This document shows positions 18,197-27,195 of a stretch of 63,641 nucleotides of DNA, one piece after another (within the stretch, counting starts at the first letter, position 1; the number at the start of each line of letters is the position of its first letter). Made by a program: the position numbers and the translations under genes. The stretch spans positions 1-63,641 of the forward strand of contig JAFRRK010000032.1 of the NCBI GenBank assembly GCA_017428115.1. The letters run 5' to 3'. Source of the DNA: Bacteroidales bacterium (GTDB lineage Bacteria > Bacteroidota > Bacteroidia > Bacteroidales > P3). The notes beneath the pieces were generated by a model that was given only the letters and a program-made list of their open reading frames with translations, searched no databases and was not told the DNA's origin.

Positions 18197-19096
18197 TTAG
18201 AGTCCAAATTGATAACCTATTGTAACACTACCCCATGTGTTACTAAATCCAGCAAAGGGCTGGGTTCCATCGGGAGCCGTATAATCTGGATTAAAGAACG
18301 TGAATGTGTCCCATGCATAGCGAAGAAACAAACTAGCACTTAGTGTTTTAGAATCGAATTTCGCATATCCTACTCCAAGTGTATATCTTATACCGCTATT
18401 GGTGGCTTCAACATCATATAAACCATAGGCATTCTTATACTTAATATTATGAACGTCGGAAAGCATACCCTCTAAAACAATGTTCCAATTATGCATTGCC
18501 CCGAACCTATTGCCCAATAACTTCCAACGGACACCCACAGAAGGTATAATCGAGGATACCCGATGAACGCCTGTCAGAGGAATATCAAAATCCATTATAT
18601 TTATTCCTCTTCTCTCTAAATCCATTGAAACAAAAAGGCTCATCGGTAATATGCGCTTAATATCCAACGACAATTCATAACCAATAGATTGCACATGAGG
18701 GGATACCCAATCATTGTCAAAAGGATTTCTCCATTGAAATGGTTGTGCATAGTTTAAGTCAACTGGATTGCCATAGTAACCAAACTCTTTCAGTTTGGGG
18801 TTCGCATTCCAATAAAAAGATTGGTTTGCTCCAAACTGATAAGAAGGATAAATAAGCGTCCACCATTGATAGCCCCCATCGTTTGTATTTTCTTTCTGCA
18901 CCTCGTCTACCACTTTCCAGTATGCTTTATTTATCCACGTATACAAAATCCTAGTCCCGATACTCTCAAACGTTACGGTGCCTTCACCTTGATACTTCAG
19001 TCGTCCATTCGGGACGGCAAATTTAAAAGATGACTGTGCCGACACTAACGGGATGGTCACCGCTAATATTAATATTGTTACAAATGCTTTTTTCAT
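18197..19096 (-). CDS. Probable outer-membrane beta-barrel protein
   Basis: A 299-residue exported protein with a signal peptide (about 1-20, ending VSAQ). It has alternating hydrophobic and polar strands with many aromatic residues, and a final strand GSVTIGYQFGL ending in a hydrophobic residue, as outer-membrane barrels do. Segments such as YTLGVGYAKFD and SLFLRYAWDTFTFF are typical strands. It lies between the TPR gene (22 bp) and the small lipoprotein. Family not identified. Confidence 0.65.
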   Translation of the reverse strand: MKKAFVTILILAVTIPLVSAQSSFKFAVPNGRLKYQGEGTVTFESIGTRILYTWINKAYWKVVDEVQKENTNDGGYQWWTLIYPSYQFGANQSFYWNANPKLKEFGYYGNPVDLNYAQPFQWRNPFDNDWVSPHVQSIGYELSLDIKRILPMSLFVSMDLERRGINIMDFDIPLTGVHRVSSIIPSVGVRWKLLGNRFGAMHNWNIVLEGMLSDVHNIKYKNAYGLYDVEATNSGIRYTLGVGYAKFDSKTLSASLFLRYAWDTFTFFNPDYTAPDGTQPFAGFSNTWGSVTIGYQFGL

Positions 19097-19118
19097 TGCG
19101 AATCTTATTACAATCTAC

Positions 19119-19958
19119 TTAACCATTATAAATATCTGGATTTTTGCCACTTGAATAATAATCCAAAACTTTCAGTCCCTTATAGGAGAGCATAAACAGA
19201 CTTTCTGCCTTAGCCAAACGTTCCTTTCTAGAATGTTGTTTCTTGCCGTATTTACCATGAAGATACATTACGGCAAGATTGTATGATGCCTCTTCTTGCT
19301 TGGGTTCTTTCTTTAGAATACTTTCATATATCCTCCCCGCCTCCTCATATTTCCTTTGATTATATAGCATATTGGCACGAGCCAATAATTGGTCAATAGA
19401 CAAGTCTGAAATCGTATGGGATGAAGATTCGTTATATACGCACGGAAAAGTCATTGTAGATAGCTTGACTGACAAAGTATCCCACATGATCCTGTTCTTC
19501 CCGGCAACGGTGAATACTTTTTTTATAATTGCTCTAGCAAATTTTGGCTCTTTGTCTTCTTTTAGCACCTCTAGATTCTTCGCATAATCGATTGATTTAA
19601 GTTCATAGTCAAACTTTTGTATTATTCCCTTCTCACAAAATTCTTGAAATTTTGAAAAATACTTATACGGTGTAAATTTTTGAATCAATGGATTATCCCA
19701 TATCCCCAACCATTGAAAATCATTTGCCCACACCCACGCTTGGGCAAATCCACTACCATTACTACTAATACCAAAGAAATGATTTAGATTACTCTCATTA
19801 CAAATGTACACAGCTTGATCGCTAGTTGGGTCTAAACTAATTTTTTTGAGATTGTCGTAATAATCTACCACTTTCGCTCTCGCCTGACTCAACATATCCG
19901 CTTGTGCAACCCCAATAATACTGAGTAAGAAAAATAATAAAGATATCTTTTTAATCAT
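19119..19958 (-). CDS. Exported TPR-containing protein
   Basis: A 279-residue protein with a signal peptide (about 1-20, ending AQA). The N-terminal 180 residues are unrecognised. About residues 193-260 form two tetratricopeptide-like units (ARANMLYNQRKYEEAGRIYE and ASYNLAVMYLHGKYG). TPRs normally mediate protein contacts, so it may scaffold the products of this operon. The coding region is A+T-rich. Confidence 0.7.
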   Translation of the reverse strand: MIKKISLLFFLLSIIGVAQADMLSQARAKVVDYYDNLKKISLDPTSDQAVYICNESNLNHFFGISSNGSGFAQAWVWANDFQWLGIWDNPLIQKFTPYKYFSKFQEFCEKGIIQKFDYELKSIDYAKNLEVLKEDKEPKFARAIIKKVFTVAGKNRIMWDTLSVKLSTMTFPCVYNESSSHTISDLSIDQLLARANMLYNQRKYEEAGRIYESILKKEPKQEEASYNLAVMYLHGKYGKKQHSRKERLAKAESLFMLSYKGLKVLDYYSSGKNPDIYNG

Positions 19959-19974
19959 ATTCAGGAAATGTTTA

Positions 19975-20784
19975 TTAATGATTTCTTCCTAAAAATGAGC
20001 CAATAACTGACTGCCGATCGGCAGGTGTTACTTCCACGACATCGGAAATCAGCCAACCAGAATTAGTATCAATCCTATTCTTTAAAGTTACTATAAAGAG
20101 ATAGTTCGGAACAGAGAAAAAATAATATCTATGATACTCACAATATTTATATTGAAGTACGTTTTTCTCCACCAATGCCTGCAAATATGACAACTGGTCA
20201 GGACGATAGTCGTGTTTGCAGTAGGCACTCATATGAGGAAACGCTTTCTTCAATTCTGCAAAATGAAATTCATGTTGCACTGGACTGATATAACCTTCCT
20301 CTTGTGGAGGGAGTAGACCGGCCTCGTCCAAACCATTCGCACCGACTATCGACCACTTATAATAATCCTCTCTTATTTTCTCATACTGCAACACAACATT
20401 CAAGCCCACATCCTTGCCTTTATAAACAAATATGCAACGAGCCTCGGCATAGCAATTGGAATCATACATGTCAATCTGATGATTGTTAAAAACCACAGCC
20501 GACACAAATTCATCAACAGTTGTATTCTTCTCTCGATTTGCATTTGGATAAAAAACCGTATCAAACAATGCACTGACGTATGTCTTACGGGTTTGGGGTG
20601 CCGAACTCTTCTTTATAAAGTCCGGCACCTCTGTACCGTTAAACCGATTAACAAACTCGTCCAAACTCTTAACCCTACAGTCTTGCAACTGGTTTAATGG
20701 ATTTGTGAATCCAGGGCTTTGGGCTCTATGCTGTGCAGGCAACAACAATAAAGCGACAACACATATGTGAATCCTCTTTACCAT
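19975..20784 (-). CDS. Exported protein of unknown function
   Basis: A 269-residue protein with an N-terminal signal peptide (about 1-21, ending HRAQ). It has no recognised domain. The pattern alternates helices and strands with conserved-looking aromatic stretches (EYHRYYFFSVPNYLF). Its start overlaps the stop of the upstream 215-residue gene by 7 bp, so the two are probably translated together. Confidence 0.65.
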   Translation of the reverse strand: MVKRIHICVVALLLLPAQHRAQSPGFTNPLNQLQDCRVKSLDEFVNRFNGTEVPDFIKKSSAPQTRKTYVSALFDTVFYPNANREKNTTVDEFVSAVVFNNHQIDMYDSNCYAEARCIFVYKGKDVGLNVVLQYEKIREDYYKWSIVGANGLDEAGLLPPQEEGYISPVQHEFHFAELKKAFPHMSAYCKHDYRPDQLSYLQALVEKNVLQYKYCEYHRYYFFSVPNYLFIVTLKNRIDTNSGWLISDVVEVTPADRQSVIGSFLGRNH

Positions 20785-21425
20785 ATCTGTTCTGCTTCTA
20801 CATCACCAAGTTTAATTTCCCAAAATGTCAAAATAGACCCGTCTGGTAGTTCTTGTTCCAATTTATCAATATAGATTGTAACTCGTTTCGCTGTAGTATC
20901 ATAATAAGTCACCTTCCCTTCCGAATTATACCTAACAAACCCTTGCAAAATATGGGCAACTGCAACATACCTACCATCACTTACCTTGTTGAAAGAATCA
21001 ACCCGCACCGCATCAGACTGCGTTATGTCTATCCGACTATATTGAGATTGTCTAATCAGCGAACTCAGATAGTTCTTCATAGCAATATGTCTTCGCTGAC
21101 CACTATATTTGGATGTAATTATACCCATTGTTACAGCTGGCTGTAGCTTGTCAACAAAACCATTTGCAGTCGGCTCCTTTATCCAATACTTTTCTCCTTT
21201 ACCAATGAATAAGTTTAACGTTGACACCATTCTAGACTGTTTGGCAGACAAAGAATTACCATTTCTGCCAGCCAGTATTTGTAGGTCTGACTGAAAATCG
21301 TCTAACTTTTCAACTACCCTTAATTTCAATTCTTCTTTGTCAGAGTCCGACAAATCATGCTGTGCATTTGCACCAAACGATAATAGGACAAAAAACACAA
21401 ATAAAACTCGTGTAATCTTTTTCAT
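20778..21425 (-). CDS. Exported protein of unknown function
   Basis: A 215-residue protein with a clear signal peptide (about 1-21, ending ANAQ). The mature N-terminus is helical and charged (LSDSDKEELKLRVVEKLDDF); the C-terminal half is mostly beta. No family recognised. It lies 9 bp downstream of the caspase-like gene and overlaps the following gene. Confidence 0.65.
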   Translation of the reverse strand: MKKITRVLFVFFVLLSFGANAQHDLSDSDKEELKLRVVEKLDDFQSDLQILAGRNGNSLSAKQSRMVSTLNLFIGKGEKYWIKEPTANGFVDKLQPAVTMGIITSKYSGQRRHIAMKNYLSSLIRQSQYSRIDITQSDAVRVDSFNKVSDGRYVAVAHILQGFVRYNSEGKVTYYDTTAKRVTIYIDKLEQELPDGSILTFWEIKLGDVEAEQIW

Positions 21426-21434
21426 GATTATTAA

Positions 21435-22559
21435 CTATTTGTTTCTAATTTCTCTTACTGTCATGGAATTAATCTTACCGCTGCTGTCGCGCGACACCTT
21501 TAGGACGATAACCTCTCGAATAAAGGTCGACAGCGCGATTCGGTCAAGGTATTGCTTAGCATCCTCAACATCCACGACCGTTGTGCCATTACGCCCCATT
21601 GTGACTACCTTGGCCTTTGCAGCAAACTTCGTTCTCAATAGGTCTGAAGCAATCGACAGCCGATAGTCGCTCGACAAGTTGTGGTTCATCAACGGTTTCA
21701 ACGCTTCGCCCACCTGACCATCTGTAGAAATTACATGAGTAACATTATTCGCATTCGTACTGACACTGTTCCCCACAGACTGCCCTGGAAGCGTGTAATA
21801 GGGTTCCTGCTTACCTACCAAATCACTCTTTATGTTGGAAAAGATAGACTCCCACGAAGCCTTTTTCTTCCCTATACCTGCAAGATGTAAGTTTTCATAA
21901 AAGACATAGGAGAAGAAACCTCCCACCAAAACATTGCAACCCGATGTTTGCCCTATCATACTACTAGTTGCAACAATGGTACCAGATTGTTCTAAAAACA
22001 ATTTTCGATAGTTGACAGCATACGACTCCTCGTATTTACTGATACCTTTCGCTGAAGCCAGCAGACTCTTGCTTGATACCATTTCCGACTCTGAATTACA
22101 ACAATCAGTCAGAACAAGTGTCAGATGGGCATTCTTCTTCTCTAACATCTCTACGACCGTGTGTACTGCCACGAACTTTGCCTCATCATAAGCCCCATAC
22201 TTCAGGCACATCTGAGGAAAAGGGCTCTCATCCTTTGGGTTACGAACGCCGTGTCCTGAATAATAAAAGATAATTATATCATTCGACGAACAGCGCATGT
22301 TTTTTATCGTATTGAGAAGATTCTCTCTCGAGCAATCCTCTCCTGCGTAGGTGTAGAACTCAACATTATAGTCAATATACGTTGCAATCTCAGCAACCTC
22401 ATTGTTGAACCGATTGTAGTCAACCTCACATGACTTCCCAATATTCCGATCTATTGTGTTGGCAAAGTTAATGGCATGCAACGTCTGTCCGTTCAACGAA
22501 GAGGCAGTAACAAATAATGGTGCTAAAAGCAATAAAAACTTCCTTCTCATAACATTCAT
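21435..22559 (-). CDS. Exported caspase-like (C14) peptidase
   Basis: A 374-residue protein with a signal peptide (about 1-25) and a caspase/metacaspase fold. The catalytic His is H103 in FYYSGHG. The Cys lies in VLTDCCNSE, with C154 at the position of the usual D-x-C. Clan CD enzymes usually cut after Arg/Lys or Asp; specificity here is unknown. The C-terminal 150 residues are unrecognised. The ATG overlaps the previous stop (ATGA 22556-22559); a second ATG at 22550 is also possible. It is the only recognisable enzyme of the operon. Confidence 0.85.
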   Translation of the reverse strand: MNVMRRKFLLLLAPLFVTASSLNGQTLHAINFANTIDRNIGKSCEVDYNRFNNEVAEIATYIDYNVEFYTYAGEDCSRENLLNTIKNMRCSSNDIIIFYYSGHGVRNPKDESPFPQMCLKYGAYDEAKFVAVHTVVEMLEKKNAHLTLVLTDCCNSESEMVSSKSLLASAKGISKYEESYAVNYRKLFLEQSGTIVATSSMIGQTSGCNVLVGGFFSYVFYENLHLAGIGKKKASWESIFSNIKSDLVGKQEPYYTLPGQSVGNSVSTNANNVTHVISTDGQVGEALKPLMNHNLSSDYRLSIASDLLRTKFAAKAKVVTMGRNGTTVVDVEDAKQYLDRIALSTFIREVIVLKVSRDSSGKINSMTVREIRNK

Positions 22560-23086
22560 TCATTAGGGTTAAAATACATTTTGCAAAATTTCTCAACCAC
22601 TTCTTTGTTAGCAAAATTGAAGTGAGCAAACTCCTTGCCGTCGTACATCACCGTCCATGTATAATCTTGGAGCGAGATGATAACATGAACCACAGCATTT
22701 TTCTTCACAAACTCAAACTCATACCTCGGCATGTATGGGCTTTTTACTTTCACGGAATCATCTTTATAGCAATCCTTATCAAAAACAAGGACAAATTGCA
22801 AAATACCTATCTCTTTATTCGACAGATTTGCCAATAACGAGTCTCTCACATAGTGAGGTTCCACCTCAACATCCTCTTTCGCAACTTCCGACTTGCCCTT
22901 CAATAAATAGCAGTTGACCTTTGAGGGCGACAACAAAATGTCTGTTACGGTACGCCCCAAAGTAACGTACACGATTGAATCAACTATAGGGAATCTCGGT
23001 TCTTTGGTTTTCCCATTAACACATGCGGCTTCACACATAAGGCATGGTACTAATAAACAAATTAAAATAAATGTTTTTGCTTTCAT
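22556..23086 (-). CDS. Exported protein, first gene of the caspase-like operon
   Basis: A 177-residue protein from the ATG 23084-23086, chosen because it starts a signal peptide (MKAKTFILICLLVPCLM, ending CEA). An upstream frame would add a polar extension. The mature region is unrecognised. It is coupled to the caspase-like gene by an ATGA overlap and preceded by a leader of about 430 nt from the promoter at 23521. Confidence 0.65.
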   Translation of the reverse strand: MKAKTFILICLLVPCLMCEAACVNGKTKEPRFPIVDSIVYVTLGRTVTDILLSPSKVNCYLLKGKSEVAKEDVEVEPHYVRDSLLANLSNKEIGILQFVLVFDKDCYKDDSVKVKSPYMPRYEFEFVKKNAVVHVIISLQDYTWTVMYDGKEFAHFNFANKEVVEKFCKMYFNPNE

Positions 23087-23475
23087 AAATCTAACACATT
23101 TTTGCCAGCAAGTTCTCTTATTGTTGGCAGTCATAATAGTTAAACATCTGGCATGAGAACCTCGACTTCATAAAAAAGTCATGCCATATTTCATTCATTA
23201 ACAGTTACTATCATGCACATACCATAGGCAGACAATCCTTCCCCCTGACTCTAGGAGACCATTAAAAGTTATAAGGAAGCGGAGCCATCCATTTCACCCG
23301 TCTTCTTCGATGTAGGGTCTGGACTCCCTGAAAATTTAAAAAACAAAGGTCAATGAACTGCTCCACTATGGAAGTATTCATTGACTAAATGGATACAAAC
23401 CAACGGAAGCCTTCATGCCTTTATCCTAAAATTTTCATTGCGAATTGTCCAGATTCACATCGAATAGGATAAAGT

Positions 23476-23514
23476 GAGAACGCACTTCTCTATCAAACCA
23501 CACCTTTCGGTTTG
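23476..23514 (-). promoter_or_regulatory. Two 5' hairpins in the caspase operon leader
   Basis: At the predicted 5' end of the transcript are CAAACC/GGTTTG (23494-23499 with 23509-23514) and, next, GAGAA/TTCTC around a 5-nt loop (23476-23490). They could stabilise or regulate the mRNA. The remainder of the leader (23087-23475) holds only tiny frames and no recognised riboswitch. Confidence 0.4.
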
Positions 23515-23520
23515 ACGGTG

Positions 23521-23528
23521 CAAAAATA
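23521..23528 (-). promoter_or_regulatory. -7 element for the caspase-like operon
   Basis: The minus strand reads TATTTTTG (TAnnTTTG match). It is the only good match between the first gene of the operon and the divergent U32 gene. Confidence 0.6.
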
Positions 23529-23697
23529 AGATATTTTTCGAAAATAATGACTTTTTTCGTCATTTATTTTACAATTCATTCATTTATAGTAAAATAAATT
23601 TCATTATTCCCAAGCCAGATCATCCCTGGAACCTGAAATACAGATTTCGTATTCCAAAAAAAGGCCATGAACTGTACGCTGTGTCGTAAAATATGTG

Positions 23698-23705
23698 TAC
23701 CTTTG
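23698..23705 (+). promoter_or_regulatory. -7 element almost abutting the U32 gene start
   Basis: TACCTTTG matches TAnnTTTG and lies 14 bp before the ATG at 23720. With the usual start about 7 bp downstream, the 5' leader would be under 10 nt, too short for a normal ribosome-binding site. Confidence 0.6.
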
Positions 23706-23719
23706 CAAAAAATATCGCC

Positions 23720-25594
23720 ATGAAACTAGAGTTGCTCTCACCCGCCAAAAATCTTGAGCAAGGTCGCGAAGCCATCAAGCATGGAGCCGATGCAGTTTAT
23801 ATAGGTGCACCCGCCTTCGGGGCTCGCACCGCAGCAGGCAACAGCATTGCCGACATTGAGGCTCTGGCACGCTATGCACACCTTTACCACGCCAAAGTCT
23901 TTGCCACTGTCAACACCCTGCTTTTTGACGACGAAATAGAAGATGCCGTGAAAATGCTGCACCAACTCTACAATGCCGGTGTAGATGCTGCCATTATACA
24001 AGATCTTGGGCTTTTGGAGTGCGACCTACCTCCTATTGAACTGCATGCCAGCACTCAGACTCACAATGCCTCAATCGAACGAATTCAATTTCTCGAACAG
24101 GTGGGCTTTAGCCGTATTATTCTTGCCCGCGAGACCTCGTTGCAACAAATGGCCAAGATACGTCAACACACTCACGCCGAGCTTGAAGCCTTCGTACAAG
24201 GGGCATTATGTGTATCATACAGCGGCCAATGCTACCTAAGCCAGTACATCAACGACCGTAGCGGCAACCGCGGATGCTGCTCACAGCCCTGCCGCTCGGC
24301 ATACAATCTCTACAACGAAAAGGGTACATTGCTGCGCCAAGACAAACACCTGCTGTCACTAAAGGACTTCTCGGCCGCCAAATACCTACGCCAGATGGTC
24401 GAGGCAGGCATCACCTCATTCAAGATAGAGGGACGACTGAAAGGACTTGACTACGTGAAAAACGTAACAGCATACTATCGACAACTACTTGACCAACTTA
24501 TAGAAGGAAGCAACCACACTCCCTCTTCTTCAGGTCGATGCAAGTTTTATTTCGTCCCCGACTTGGAGAAAACATTCAACAGAGGATTTACAGACTATTT
24601 CTTAGTCAACCGCCAACCCATGGCGACCCTTAGCACACAGAAATCCATTGGCAAACGCTTAGGCAAAGTGACGCGACTAGACCGCAAAAGCATTACCCTC
24701 GACAGCCATGAGGTCCTTACCCCCGGCGATGGTCTATGCTTTATCAACAGCCAAGGCCAGTGGGAAGGATTCTTGGTAAACCGGGTGGACAGCAATACCA
24801 TCTATCCCAATCGTATGCCAAACACAATCACCGTTGGAACAATCCTTTGGCGTAACAATGACCATGCTTTTGAACACCTGCTGCAAGGCGATAGTGCCAC
24901 ACGTAAGATAGACTTGTTGATGAAGCTGTCCGAGACTGTGAACGGAATCCAACTACAAATGGTCGATAGTGATGGATGCCAAAGTTCTGTTGCAGTTGCA
25001 TGTGCAAAAGAACTATCCCTCAATCCAACAAAGGCCACAGAACAAACCAAGCGGCAACTAGAAAAATTGGGCGATAGCGTATTCAATGCCATCAAGATAG
25101 ATATTGATTTTGCCCAACCCCTCTTCCTACCCGCATCCACCATTAACCAAATCCGCCGCCAAGCTGTGGCACAACTAGAGGAAACACGCATAGAACAACA
25201 TTTGGCCAACCGTGGCAAAAGCCCCACCCAAACAGAGCGTAAGGCGAACACTACGACCTATTATGACAAAACGGTGGATTATCGAGCCAATATCATCAAC
25301 GAACACTGCCGACAATTCTACCTCCGGCATGGTGCCGAGATAAAAGAATATGGCCTAGAGAAGACTCATGACTATAAAGACAAAGCACTGATGACCGCCC
25401 GCTACTGCATAAGATACGAATTGGGCTGCTGCCTCAGAATAGATTACCGGAAATGGCGTGTTCCCAATCCCGAAGCCTATAAAGGACATCTATACCTGCG
25501 CAATGGTGGCAACTGCTTCAGCCTACAGTTTGATTGTAACAATTGCCAAATGAGCGTCCTCAGCACTGATTATCCCCACATAAATAGCAATTGA
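23720..25594 (+). CDS. U32-family RNA hydroxylation protein (RlhA/TrhP-like)
   Basis: A 624-residue member of the peptidase U32 family; characterised bacterial members hydroxylate rRNA (RlhA) or tRNA uridine-34 (TrhP) rather than cut protein. It begins with the family motif ELLSPAKNLEQG and contains ADAVYIGAPAFGAR and the cysteine cluster GCCSQPCRSAYN, thought to hold an iron-sulfur cluster. A C-terminal segment (LMTARYCIRYELGCC) adds more cysteines. The length is nearer RlhA than TrhP. The start is the ATG beginning MKLELLSP; the upstream frame overlaps the promoter. Confidence 0.88.
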   Translation: MKLELLSPAKNLEQGREAIKHGADAVYIGAPAFGARTAAGNSIADIEALARYAHLYHAKVFATVNTLLFDDEIEDAVKMLHQLYNAGVDAAIIQDLGLLECDLPPIELHASTQTHNASIERIQFLEQVGFSRIILARETSLQQMAKIRQHTHAELEAFVQGALCVSYSGQCYLSQYINDRSGNRGCCSQPCRSAYNLYNEKGTLLRQDKHLLSLKDFSAAKYLRQMVEAGITSFKIEGRLKGLDYVKNVTAYYRQLLDQLIEGSNHTPSSSGRCKFYFVPDLEKTFNRGFTDYFLVNRQPMATLSTQKSIGKRLGKVTRLDRKSITLDSHEVLTPGDGLCFINSQGQWEGFLVNRVDSNTIYPNRMPNTITVGTILWRNNDHAFEHLLQGDSATRKIDLLMKLSETVNGIQLQMVDSDGCQSSVAVACAKELSLNPTKATEQTKRQLEKLGDSVFNAIKIDIDFAQPLFLPASTINQIRRQAVAQLEETRIEQHLANRGKSPTQTERKANTTTYYDKTVDYRANIINEHCRQFYLRHGAEIKEYGLEKTHDYKDKALMTARYCIRYELGCCLRIDYRKWRVPNPEAYKGHLYLRNGGNCFSLQFDCNNCQMSVLSTDYPHINSN

Positions 25595-25845
25595 TAAGAA
25601 TATTGTATCCAATACAAAATGAAGGCATCTGACGTTTGCCCTCAATGATAAGACACACAAACGACACAACCCAAAATCGGTCGTTAGGGTCTATGCCCGA
25701 TTATAGAGGAAGAGAGGCCGAGATGGCATAAAGAGACCTGATAAAAAGAAAATTAGAGCCGACAATCGGCACAATGACCTATTTGAGTTCTCTTTTTTCT
25801 GGAAAAATAGAGCAAAAAGAAGGATTTTTCCTAAAAAAAAGATAG
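25595..25845. other. Gene-free stretch before the low-complexity protein gene
   Basis: No coding frame of note. It has one small palindrome just after the U32 stop (TTGTAT/ATACAA, near 25603-25618) without a T-tract, and A-rich sequence leading into the promoter at 25846. Confidence 0.5.
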
Positions 25846-25853
25846 TACTTTTG
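25846..25853 (+). promoter_or_regulatory. -7 element for the Ser/Gly/His-rich protein
   Basis: TACTTTTG is an exact TAnnTTTG match, 48 bp before the ATG. The start is supported by an unusually clear Shine-Dalgarno, AAAGGAG ending at 25894, seven bases from the ATG at 25902. Confidence 0.7.
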
Positions 25854-25901
25854 CATCGTGAAACAGAATAATAATCAAACAAAGAAGAAAGGAGTAATAA
25901 A

Positions 25902-27002
25902 ATGAAAATGTCTCGTTTATTTAGCATTGCCCTATTAGGTGTGGCTTTGGCTGTAACTCCAGTATATGCCCAACGTGGAGGCGGAGGCGGCCGTAGCGGA
26001 GGCGGTCACAGCGGAGGAAGTGTAGGTAGCAGCCGTGGTGGCGGAGGCTTCTCAAGCAGCAGCCGTAGCAGTGGCAGTAGTTTTTCTAGCAGCCGTAGCA
26101 GCAGCTCCAGCAGCTATTCTAGCAGCCGTAGCAGCTCCAGCAGTCCCAGCCACTATAGCAGCAGCCGTAGTAGCTCGAGCTACAGCTCACCCAGCAGCAA
26201 TCGTGCAGGCTCCACGTCCTCATACTCGGGCTCAAGCTCAAGTTATCGTTCTGGATCATCCAGTAGTTCTGGAAGCCGATATGATGGCGGAGCGGCAGTA
26301 TCGCGCGGCACCAGCCAACAACAGTCGCGCACAGGTAGTGTTCCCTCACAAATTCGTAGCCGCCAAAACGCCGCCATGCGCAATGGAGGGCGTAACACTG
26401 ACGGTGCCCTGCGTGGCGGAGAAGGTCGTAGAGGCGACACTCCCACAGGCGGCGTAACCAATGGTAGACCTAGAGGTGTGGCTCCAACACCTGCTGGCGG
26501 TTATGCCCATCCCGGCAATCCCGGAGGTCCCATGCCTCCATCGCACCGCCCCATGCATCCAGCACCATATTTCATGCATCCACACCACCATCACATGGTG
26601 CACTGCCACCTACTGTTCTGGGATCCCATACCCCCACGCCCATACTTCTGGCCAGGATTCTGGTACTACTGCAACAATTACTGGTATGATTATCATGTGA
26701 CCGATGTAGTCGTAGTAAGAGAATACGCCCGAGAGACCTACAACATGGACCTTATCACCTATGCTATGGCAGGCGACTATATGTATGCTCTCGTTAACGA
26801 TCCCGACGGCCACACCTACCTCCAGATTTACGACAAGAACGATAAACTACTTGCCGAGCAACAAGTGAGCCGTAAATACTGCAAGATGCAAATCGACCCC
26901 GAAAATGGAGGATGCTGGATAATGAAGAAACGCGACAGAGACCCCTTGCTGTTCCTATACACGCCCGAAGGAAAACTTCTTATCTACGAAGCTGACAAAT
27001 AA
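25902..27002 (+). CDS. Secreted Ser/Gly/His-rich low-complexity protein
   Basis: A 366-residue protein with a signal peptide (about 1-24, ending VYAQ). Next come a Gly/Arg-rich segment (25-55), about 90 residues of SSSRSS-type repeats (55-145), a basic Arg/Gly region (150-200), a Pro/His-rich segment with HPHHHHM (about 215-240) and an aromatic cluster (PRPYFWPGFWYYCNNYW). It ends in a compact C-terminal domain of about 110 residues (ALVNDPDGHTYLQIYD). The Ser codons AGC/AGT dominate, giving DNA repeats. The role may be structural or metal-binding; nothing proves either. Confidence 0.8.
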   Translation: MKMSRLFSIALLGVALAVTPVYAQRGGGGGRSGGGHSGGSVGSSRGGGGFSSSSRSSGSSFSSSRSSSSSSYSSSRSSSSSPSHYSSSRSSSSYSSPSSNRAGSTSSYSGSSSSYRSGSSSSSGSRYDGGAAVSRGTSQQQSRTGSVPSQIRSRQNAAMRNGGRNTDGALRGGEGRRGDTPTGGVTNGRPRGVAPTPAGGYAHPGNPGGPMPPSHRPMHPAPYFMHPHHHHMVHCHLLFWDPIPPRPYFWPGFWYYCNNYWYDYHVTDVVVVREYARETYNMDLITYAMAGDYMYALVNDPDGHTYLQIYDKNDKLLAEQQVSRKYCKMQIDPENGGCWIMKKRDRDPLLFLYTPEGKLLIYEADK

Positions 27003-27137
27003 TAACATCTCTTTGATTATATACTAGGTTTTGTGCTAAAGAGGGTGTCAATACGATGCCCTCTTTAATTGTTTGGTTGCTAGTCATACAACATAGTTAT
27101 CCAATAACGAAAACACAAATAACAGCTCGGCTGAAAA

Positions 27138-27175
27138 ACAAAAAAGCCGCAAGATGCAAAAGCTTCTTGCGGCTT
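27138..27175 (-). terminator. Terminator of the polysaccharide operon
   Basis: An 11-bp stem (27144-27154 with 27165-27175, sequence AAGCCGCAAGA) is followed on the minus strand by a T-run (six A residues on the plus strand at the left edge). It lies 20 bp past the stop of the last operon gene. It may also slow plus-strand transcripts from 25902. Confidence 0.8.
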
Positions 27176-27195
27176 AATAATGATAGTTATTCGGG

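Noticed and set aside
26030-26340. Repeated AGC-AGC-CGT motifs considered as a non-coding satellite or CRISPR-like array.
   Set aside because: They are in-frame Ser/Arg codons of one intact exported protein with a good start site.
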